Assembly: GCA_905250885.1 (NCBI GenBank) | Contig: CAJNOQ010002236.1 | Coordinates: 1 to 25,475, forward strand | DNA from: Didymodactylos carnosus | Lineage: Eukaryota > Rotifera > Eurotatoria > Philodinida > Philodinidae | Direction: 5' to 3' | Length of the DNA stretch: 25,475 nt | In this document: positions 18,202 to 25,475 of the stretch, piece after piece | Layout of the letters: the number at the start of each line of letters is the position of its first letter | Numbering within the stretch: the stretch's first letter is position 1 | Position numbers and translations under genes: made by a program | Notes under the pieces: generated by a model | Told to the model about the DNA's origin: nothing | The model's input: the letters and a program-made list of their open reading frames with translations, nothing else | The model's database searches: none

Positions 18202-21200
18202 CTAGGAACTTATTTTTCGACAGGAAACATATTTTTCAAACAGTACAATAGCTTCGTCAGTAGGATGATTTGTTTCTTTATATAATTTTATAGCTGTTGT
18301 TAAATGTTCATAAGTTAAATCATATTGTTGTAATTCGATGTAAATATCAGCTAATTCAAGATGACTACCAGCTATTTGGTTTTTTTTCAAATCAATTTCA
18401 CCCTCATCATCCATTGTTGGTTCTGTTGCTAGTAATTTCAGTTTATATTCATGTTTTATTAATTGGTATTTAAGTGCTAATTGATAATTATTTTTATATT
18501 TAGTATAAATAGGAACTATACATGCAATTATTGACATTTCAGCTCCATTAGAAGATTCAGCCTGTTGTAGATAAATTTCTAAAGCTTTGTCATAGTTATT
18601 CAATGCATCATCATATCTCTGTATTGATTCATAAAGCCTACCTAATTCTTGAAAAATATCACCAATCATAAAATCATTTGATGAACGATATTTTAACGTA
18701 AGTTCAAGACATAATTCCATGTATTTAATAGCCATTAGACGAACGTCTTCTCTTTCATTTTTATCATCGGTAAAATAAATTTTATATACAGAACTCAATT
18801 CGACATATATAACTGCTTTTTCATAATCTGTAAGTGCTTTATCAATGGCTAACTGATAATAATTAATAGCTAACTCATAATGTTTTTTATAGGTATTTAA
18901 ATCTTCTATTTTATTTATGTGAAACCAAAAAATTTCTCTGTGAATCTGTGCAATATCTACATAACAATTTAATTCATCATCATTTATATATTCATGCCAA
19001 ATTTCCAATGCTTTTTCACAATTCGATAATATTGCATGTTTGTCTGCTCCTGTTTCATAACCTTGAGATCTTGCTTGACAAAAATATTTGATAGCTAAAA
19101 ACCATTTTTCTGATGGATATAAAATTAATAATTCATTAAATAATAGATTTTTATCCTGAAAAGATGAAAATCGGATGAAGTTTGAGTCAGTTTGAGTAGG
19201 TGTTCCAACAGAATTTTTTAAAGTTCTTCTCTTAATCAATCTCTCATGATATTCATCAACTCTAAAGGTACTGTTATATCCCAATTTTAATTTGATTATC
19301 CAAATATTTTCATTTTTATCGTATGAAACTTTGATTTTCTGAAATTCTGTACCAATCATAAATAAAATTTCAGATTCTTCAGGAAACTGACTTAAATTTG
19401 AAATATTTCCATATGCAAGAGTTCTCTGATTGCGAACGTCAATATCAATTGTAAATAAAACATTTTGTAGTTCATCATTAGGTTGTGATATTGAATTAAG
19501 AAACATTAATGCTAGTGAACGATTAAGTGTTGTTGAAAAAAAGCTGTTATTCACGGTGTAAGAATCTCTTTCAATTACTTTGATTTCATCACGTGACATA
19601 AGCTGTCCACGATAGACTGTCGTTATTGGATTTTTTAAGTGCTCTAATTTAAATTTTTCATGTTCTTCTTTCAATTGCTGATACATATCTTGTATATAGA
19701 ATCCGAATAAAAACATTAATTTAATATTATGTTGACGAAGACCTTCATTTAGTACACGATACAAAAATGTGTTACGTGTATACCAATGAACAGCTGTTTC
19801 GGGTTTATAATTGCTTTCAAATTCTTCTAAAATAGGAATAACGGGTGAATTTTCAGCATAATAAGATTTTAATTCATTAATAAGTTTAAGACAGTAATTT
19901 TCTTCGTAAGGTATATGTACAAGAACATCAATGAAATATATCCACCAAGAATGGGGAGAATAATCCGTTGTTTTATCTTTGTCATATGTAGTGAAGATTG
20001 TTGTATTTATGTCAAGTCTTTTGTATTCTTCAACATTTTCTGACAACGTCTTTAATAAATCTTCAAGTGTTGTATGTACTTGCTTTATCTAAAATAAAAT
20101 TTGAAATATTTATTTAAGAGTCTTCCCCCCCCCCTCCTCAGAAATGGTGATTTTCGGTCAAAAAATCGGTTTTGAGATACGCACATGGAAAGATAGCCTG
20201 AAGTGTCGACTTTCAAAGCCTGTATCGCTTTTGGTTACAAAAAGGGTTTTTCGCGGGTTTCAGCAAGTTTTCTAAGTGCCTTGAAAAACCGGGTCTTCAA
20301 ATAATAGTTTTTTCCTGGATACTTCTGCAATTAAAATTTTTATGAACAACCAGATTTGTAGAGCAAACGTTTTTGATTGAAATGAGACCTCGCACAACTC
20401 TGTTTGAAAAAGTTACAGGCATTTTCCTAGAAGTTCTGAAACTGATCATTTTATACAGCGTTTAATACTGCGTTTTCTCTATATGGAAGTTATACCAGAA
20501 GTGTTTCCCAAAATTTTTAATAGCGGTTTGTCGTAGGGAGTTTGTTCTTTTTCTGTTTAAAAGAGGAAAATAAACTACATACACTGACTGTCGCCGATTT
20601 TTGAATTAGGTCTTAGTTTTTTGTCAAATTGAGGATTTTTAGAAAACTCAGAAGGATTTTTCGGGATTTTGGAGTTTGTTGGTTGCCTGGAAAACCAACA
20701 AAGGCTTACTTGAAAAATCGGCACCCGTCAGTCAGTGTAGTTAGGTGTCTAGCTTAAAACAAAACAAATTCGGACTCTTCAACTTGAAGTATATTAAAGA
20801 GTCTTGGCAAACACTTCAGGGTTCTTTTTGGACCTTGATCTCTGGAAAACTCCTAAACCCCAAGACTTTGAGACAAAAAAATTTTTCGTTTTCGTAGCTC
20901 ATTGTGCCTAACATTTATGGAAAGTTTCGTCAAGATCGGATATACGGTGTCGTACATAATTTCTGAGGAGCGGCCCTTAATAAGCAAAAAATATTGAAAT
21001 AAATCAACTTACTTTTGAATAATTAGTAGTCCAGTTTTGATGATATTCTTTGTTATGACAGTAAATATAAATTGACCAAATATTTTGAAGATGATAAATT
21101 TGTGGAACGAGAATCTCACCAAATTGTTCAGAACAAACTAAAAATGTTATACTGTCTTTTGTTTCCTCAATGTATTGCAAACATTGTTCAACATTATCAA

Positions 21201-21411
21201 ATAATTTTGTATAATCGACAATTTTTCTTAAATCTTCTTTAAGTGTTGTATCATTGTCATTACTTTTGTTTACATTATCGTTTAACCATACTAATTGATG
21301 TGATTCAAGATTCACTCTTTCACGATTAAAAGAACGTATACATTGTGATGATTCAGTGCCGATGGTTGTAAGAAGCTCAGTTGGTGCTGCTAATGTTGGT
21401 AGTTCTTGCAT
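18202..21411 (-). CDS. NAD-dependent arginine ADP-ribosyltransferase with C-terminal TPR repeats (two exons)
   Basis: The family transfers ADP-ribose from NAD+ to arginine side chains. Exon 1 is 21411-21013, exon 2 is 20088-18202, joined in phase 0 by a GTAAGT donor and a TTTTATTTTAG acceptor, giving about 761 residues. The start is the first in-frame ATG (21411, MQELPTLAAP), because an in-frame stop lies upstream. Exon 1 encodes the N-terminal domain usual for these rotifer proteins (VWLNDNVNKS, ILVPQIYHLQNIWSIYIYC). Counting residues from codon 20046 in exon 2, the ART core has Arg in TTVYRG (146), Ser in FFSTTLN (171) and the ExE pair in PEESEILF (Glu224, Glu226). This is the complete R-S-ExE set of arginine-specific enzymes. 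TPR-like helix pairs follow at about 390-600, for example RYDDALNNYDKALEIYLQQ and LELADIYIELQQYDLTYEHL. No signal peptide is seen, so it is probably cytosolic, with the TPRs binding a partner. The intron is 924 bp, far above the 60-75 bp of other introns here, because of an insertion. Confidence 0.88.
20134..20970. mobile_element. Degenerate foldback insertion in the ART-TPR intron
   Basis: The 12-bp ends CTCCTCAGAAAT (20134-20145) and its complement (20959-20970) are inverted. Nested inverted matches lie further in: CCTGAAGTGT near 20198 with ACACTTCAGG near 20811, and ACACTGACTG...CCGATTTTT near 20580-20605 with its counterpart near 20713-20741. A run of 12 C ends next to the left end. No coding sequence. 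The arms are too diverged to be young. Confidence 0.6.
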
Positions 21412-21453
21412 GATTGTAATAAATGAGTAAATTTGATTGTCGCTCTTGCTCAA

Positions 21454-21941
21454 AGAAATGTTATCTTAATTTTTCAACTACCGGAAAAAAAACAATAACA
21501 AAACGTAATTATTCTCTTACACGTACCCGAACACGAAAAAAATGATAGTGATCAGACCGATCTAGTGCCATCAGCTGATCATATGCGAATTAATAGGCTG
21601 TTAGATATCTTTTTAGGTGGATCACTATCAACTTCTCTATAAATAGGGTAATTGGTAGGCCTATTGGTTCAGATCAGGTACGTTAGCCCGATCAATCTGA
21701 AAGGTGATCGAGCTATCAAAAATTAAAAATTTTAATTAATAAAATAAAATTGGATTATTCCATTGAGTAAGGTGTTTTGGGCAGTCGGGTCTCGAGATAC
21801 AAGTATAGTAAACTAAAAAACCTAAATTTTCCCCTCTAAACTCCACTATACAGGTTGAAAATAAACATTAAACAATGTCATTCAGCCACATTTTTCGCTC
21901 TAAACTCAAGTTCGAAAAATATTTGCTTTTTAGTAAGAAAG
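21454..21941. other. Region upstream of the ART-TPR gene
   Basis: No gene. It contains several GATC-rich short motifs (about 21540-21720) that resemble those around the 24561 hairpin. It presumably includes the ART-TPR promoter, which I cannot localise. Confidence 0.5.
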
Positions 21942-22677
21942 TAAGGTGCGCGTAATGCAAAAAATTGCAAAATTTTTTTTGGAACTTATTATACATCGTT
22001 CGATAGAGTTCATTGAGTTGATTAAGAAAATATATTTTTTAAAGTTTCAGAAAATTGTTTTTTTGTCGAAAAGTCGAAAAAACTCAAAAATCACTCAATT
22101 TTGGAGAATGTTCGCGCTGCGTAGTAGTAAATAAATTTCAAACTATTCTTTTCCTTATCCCGCGTCAAAAACTGAATAAGAAAACGGGATTTGATTAAGT
22201 TCAGAGTTAAACTCCGAATTAGGTACACCTATCTAGTTTTTTGTGTCAAAGACTACAGCCCTCATTTGCAAATCGTTAGATTAACTGAAACCTCCGCTTC
22301 AAAAATGCGACTCGCTTCTTTTGCAATTTTGTTGTCGTTGTTGAGAAAATTCATGTTTTCTAAATAAGAGGCGAAAAGTCGGAATTCTTCCTGTAATTCT
22401 CAGTTTTCTGCATCGTTTAAGAAAATTGGGGATTACGGGCAGAAATCTGACTTTTTCACCTCTTATTTAGAAAACATGAACGAAACAGAAATTCTCGAAA
22501 GACGAATTTGAGCGATTGTCGAGCGTTTGCACTGTATCGAGTTTTTTCGATTTTTCGACATGAAAACAATTTTTTGAAACTTTAAAAAATATATTTTCTT
22601 AATCAGCTCAAGAGCTCTATCTATCGTAATATGTTTCAAAAAACACTTTTCTCAACTTTTGCATTACGCGCACCTTA
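21942..22677. mobile_element. Nested palindromic element flanked by TA
   Basis: Near-perfect terminal repeats AGGTGCGCGTAATGCAAAA start at 21944 and end at 22675, with TA on both sides (21942-21943, 22676-22677), as expected for a TA target. The arms stay similar for about 170 bp, with more mismatches inward. Inside is a second inverted pair, 22351-22380 and 22449-22479 (CTAAATAAGAGG-type arms of about 30 bp). No intact coding sequence. TA flanks suggest mobilisation by a Tc1/mariner or pogo-type transposase, which is inference. Confidence 0.8.
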
Positions 22678-22937
22678 AAAATTAGCAAAGAATGTCACTT
22701 TCCCACTTTTTCACTATGAAGCAAGCCTTTTCTGAAGTTAGGTTTAGAGATAAAAATGTGACAAATCAAGTTTCCTAATTTTCGTTCGCTCAGTCCAACT
22801 CAATGAGACGCTGTGTTTAAGGCAGAAAATAATAAATATCGTGTTTTTACCGTGAAACTAGCACCTTCTACAGGGAAGAAGGTGTAGACCATTAAAGTTT
22901 CTATATTTTTGTCTCTAGACTAACTCTTAAAAATGTT
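22678..22937. other. Spacer between the palindromic element and the transposase pseudogene
   Basis: Nothing recognisable. Confidence 0.5.
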
Positions 22938-23705
22938 TTGTTTAATGAGGAAATCCAATTTTTGTTAATTAGTAATTTTTGTAGAATACGTTTTTGTACA
23001 TGCGAAGTGAATACTTCAAACAGAGTTTCAGAGAATAAATGGGCACTGAAGGCGGCTCACGAGCTGAAACTCGAGAACTTCGTCGCCTCTAACTTTTGGC
23101 TCGTGTCCTTCAAATCTTGTCACTCTATCGGCTCGCGTCGAATCACAAACGTTGTAACACACCGTGAAATTGAAAACTCGACACTATTAAAAAGTCAGAA
23201 GTCGACTTCTTACAAGCGTTTCGTCTTCTTTCACCGGAGTACAAACCGACAGAGATTTACAATACTGACCAGGTCGGCATTGCGCGGGAAGTTCATTCGA
23301 CTCGTATGTTGAGCTACGTCGGTGAAAAGAAAACCTTTGATGCTGTGTCTCCGAAGAATGCGTGTACCCACTGCTACACCATTCAACCTCTCATCTCGCT
23401 CGATGGCGAACTGGTAGGCCCGATGTTTCTTTGACTTCGAGAACCGCATGGTAAGATGGGAGCGGTTGAATGTGGTGATCACATGTTCCTCCTCCGGAAA
23501 ACTGACGCCTTTCCTAGTCGTCTACTGGCGAGATCACTGCCTTGCTCCGTTCATCGGTCCAAAGTCCCTACTCCTCTCAGATTAGTGGTCTGGTCAGAAC
23601 GACACTAAGATTTACAGTGATCTGAAGTCGCTCGGTAAAAACGTGAAACGAATTATGATTCCGCAGCACACAACGAACGACATTCAACCCCTTGACGTCT
23701 TCTGA
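22938..23705 (+). pseudogene. pogo/Tigger-like DDE transposase, broken
   Basis: Recognisable homology starts at about 23020. A CENP-B-type helix-turn-helix tail (WALKAAHELKLENFVASNFW, IGSRRIT) is followed, after a frameshift at about 23180-23215, by IYNTDQVGIAREVHSTRMLS with the first catalytic Asp, then GEKKTFDAVSPKNACTHCYT, IQPLISLDGELVGPMFL and LREPHGKMG. A TGA at 23432-23434 interrupts, probably at a former Cys. A second frame change occurs between 23490 and 23570. Then LLLSD (second Asp), a TAG at 23583-23585, SGQNDTKIYSDL and QHTTNDIQPLDVF (third acidic position), ending at TGA 23703-23705. At least two frameshifts and two stops make it non-functional. The N-terminus and C-terminus are incomplete. 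Confidence 0.8.
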
Positions 23706-24923
23706 TTCGCTACAGCTGATTCGCCGCCGGATATACAACACAAGACCCTTCCCCGTTCCCTAACCTTCTTGAAACGTGTTTCCCGTTCCCGTCCTCCTGC
23801 GAAACCTGTACTCCCCAAAACTGTAACGAAACCTGGTTTACCATGTGTGCCATTTGTAGTAAGAAGTTGTATTTTGAACACTTTTATGTGTCGTATCATT
23901 ACCACAAGTAGGGGTAAGTGACGTTCATACCTTAACTAATCTGCAAAATAATCTCTGCTCTTTTCTTTCTAGTTTGATAAGCATTGCACATCGAGAGGGT
24001 GTGGATGGCCTGGGCGGTTGAAGAGTTATTTGGCTTGGACTCTAGTCAAAGTTCAGCCGAGATTTTTCCTGTTGTGATTTTTTATGTGCCATAGTAGACT
24101 CTTGTGGTTTTATTTTTTAACTTTTTCAAACGAGTCGAAGCTTCCTAATGTCAATTTGTTTCTATTAGAATTTTACACAGAAAGAGTAGAAAAAGGCTCC
24201 CTCAAAAAACCTCAACGTACGGAAAAGAGAAGAAAAGTCGGTCTGGCGGGCTGTGGAAGGATTCCAAAATTCTGGAAACTAGTTTTTTATAGGTTTATCG
24301 ATGTGCTCTACAATCGAGACAGATCAGAAAAATTTTTTGGAACAAAAAGTTTCTAGCTCTGGAAACCTGGTTTTCCAGAAATTCGGTCCTCACAAGGCCT
24401 AGCGGCCCGTCTCATTCTGATATTCGGATTCAGCATCATTTTTTACCTATACTCCACTAGATTTCATTAAAAAAACGATTGGTCAGTTACATATGTTCCC
24501 TCGTTAACTATCATAGTTATATTAAATGTATCCATCGGGATTAGACAGACCACTGACTCGGATCGACCATACCCATTGATCGGGTATGGTCGATCACTAA
24601 CCGGATCTATTAAAGATAAGCGTATCAAAATGTACAAGTATCATAGATCGCGTCGCTGGTGATATGTCTATCATTTTTCTAAATGATCTGGATACTTCAT
24701 TGTGGTGTTCGTACTTGCAAAATGACTATTTCAGTGTGTATAGAATAAATAGAATAAAGAAAAACATTTAGAAAAATACCTGTCGTTTCGTCTGGCAGAA
24801 CTAGTGTACGGATCACCTTTACTTTAAAGAAATATTAACGACACACACTTCGGTTATCGAAATATTGAGTAGAATTAGCATTGTGTTAGTTTTTAACGTG
24901 TTCATCACTAATAAAGTGTCTAT
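23706..24923. other. Gene-free stretch with one strong hairpin
   Basis: No gene supported. At 24561-24574 and 24582-24595 there are perfect 14-bp inverted arms (GATCGACCATACCC) around a 7-nt loop. Nearby GATC-rich motifs resemble those at 21540-21720, so both may be remnants of one small element family. Confidence 0.55.
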
Positions 24924-25080
24924 ACGTTTTGCAGAGGCGGCGCAACCATGGGGGCCGTGGGTGCCTTGACACTCACAGATTTGGAAAATTTTTCTTTTCT
25001 TCTAGTGCAAACTTATTGTTTCTTTGCGTCTTTGTCCTTGAGCATAGCTTCAGAATCATTGCGCCGCCTCTGACGTTTTG
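24924..25080. mobile_element. hAT-type MITE, 141 bp, with perfect 8-bp target duplication
   Basis: ACGTTTTG at 24924-24931 is repeated exactly at 25073-25080. Between them the element starts CAGAGGCGGCGCAA (24932-24945) and ends with the exact reverse complement (25059-25072). An 8-bp duplication with CAGRG-type ends is the signature of the hAT superfamily. The interior has no coding capacity. The perfect duplication suggests a fairly recent insertion. Confidence 0.9.
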
Positions 25081-25475
25081 AATCTAGAAGGTTATTTGGA
25101 TACATAAAAAGTATATGTTAATTTTGGCCATGTGATCGTCTGCCCATGCAGATGGAAAAAGTCGTTCGAGGGGTGCGTCGAGCACTCGAAAACAGGCCCT
25201 CGCCGAGGGCTCCACCCCTCGGAAAATGGCACTTCGGACTCTCGATATAAGCTTTCGAGGGGTATCGATTTCGAGCCCTCGGATTTCAGATAGGTAGCGA
25301 CCCCTCGAGAAAAATTTCGAGCCGTCGAATAGAGATGTTCGGGACTTCCGAGCCGTCGAATAGAGATGTTCGGGACTTCCGAGCCCTCGTCGCCCAAAGG
25401 TGCGATTTTCGGGACTTCCAAGCCCTCGGTATCTCGAGGGGCGTCGAGCGCTCGGGAGTCCCCGGAAATCGACGA
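25081..25475. repeat. GC-rich block of CGAGCCCTCG/CCCCTCGA subrepeats (cut by window end)
   Basis: From about 25150 the sequence is dense in TCGAG, CCCTCG and GAGGG motifs in both orientations, in sharp contrast to the AT-rich window. It includes a tandem duplication of a 31-bp unit, 25318-25348 and 25349-25379 (CGAGCCGTCGAATAGAG...), and a partial third copy. Open frames across it are repeats, not a recognisable protein. Confidence 0.7.

Noticed and set aside
23231-23482. Minus-strand open frames over the transposase pseudogene (also 23684-23905)
   Set aside because: The plus strand here carries clear DDE transposase homology; the minus-strand frames are shadows.

Overview
This window looks like accessory, transposon-rich DNA from a bdelloid rotifer. 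Three things point there. First, a two-exon gene fuses an R-S-ExE arginine ADP-ribosyltransferase domain to TPR repeats, a family strongly expanded in bdelloids. Second, there is a Penelope-like retroelement with no visible GIY-YIG endonuclease, as in the bdelloid Athena group. Third, the AT-rich sequence has short GT-AG introns of 60-75 bp. The assignment to bdelloids is inference from gene families; the genus cannot be read from the sequence.

Layout, left to right. 1-837 is a foldback element with 161-bp inverted arms, cut by the window edge. 908-1597 (-) is a decayed non-LTR retrotransposon. 3479-4513 (+) is an intact single-exon rhodopsin-like GPCR. 5078-8088 is a Penelope-like insertion: 115-bp direct repeats enclose ~350-bp inverted arms, which enclose a broken reverse transcriptase. 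8790-9161 is a long-TIR MITE. 9299-11100 is a 43-bp satellite that switches orientation twice and has a four-monomer higher-order order. 11312-11949 is a small retrozyme-like unit with 101-bp inverted arms and a strong hammerhead ribozyme candidate on the minus strand. 11951-14702 holds no gene I can support. 14703-15481 (+) is a four-exon fragment of EXOSC10/Rrp6 that stops after exonuclease motif I. 15892-17352 holds a small MITE and a long inverted-repeat element with a tRNA-like sequence between its arms. 18202-21411 (-) is the ART-TPR gene, whose only intron is enlarged by a foldback insertion. 21942-22677 is a nested palindromic element flanked by TA. 22938-23705 (+) is a pogo/Tigger-like DDE transposase pseudogene. 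24924-25080 is a 141-bp hAT-type MITE with a perfect 8-bp target duplication. 25150-25475 is a GC-rich block of short subrepeats.

Only two genes look intact and host-encoded: the GPCR and the ART-TPR gene. They do not form a pathway that I can see. The most interesting signals are RNA and structural ones: two independent hammerhead-ribozyme candidates with the same two-base-pair stem III, one in the Penelope arms and one in the small inverted-arm unit; a solo copy of that unit's terminus inside the satellite; and the density of long inverted-repeat elements.
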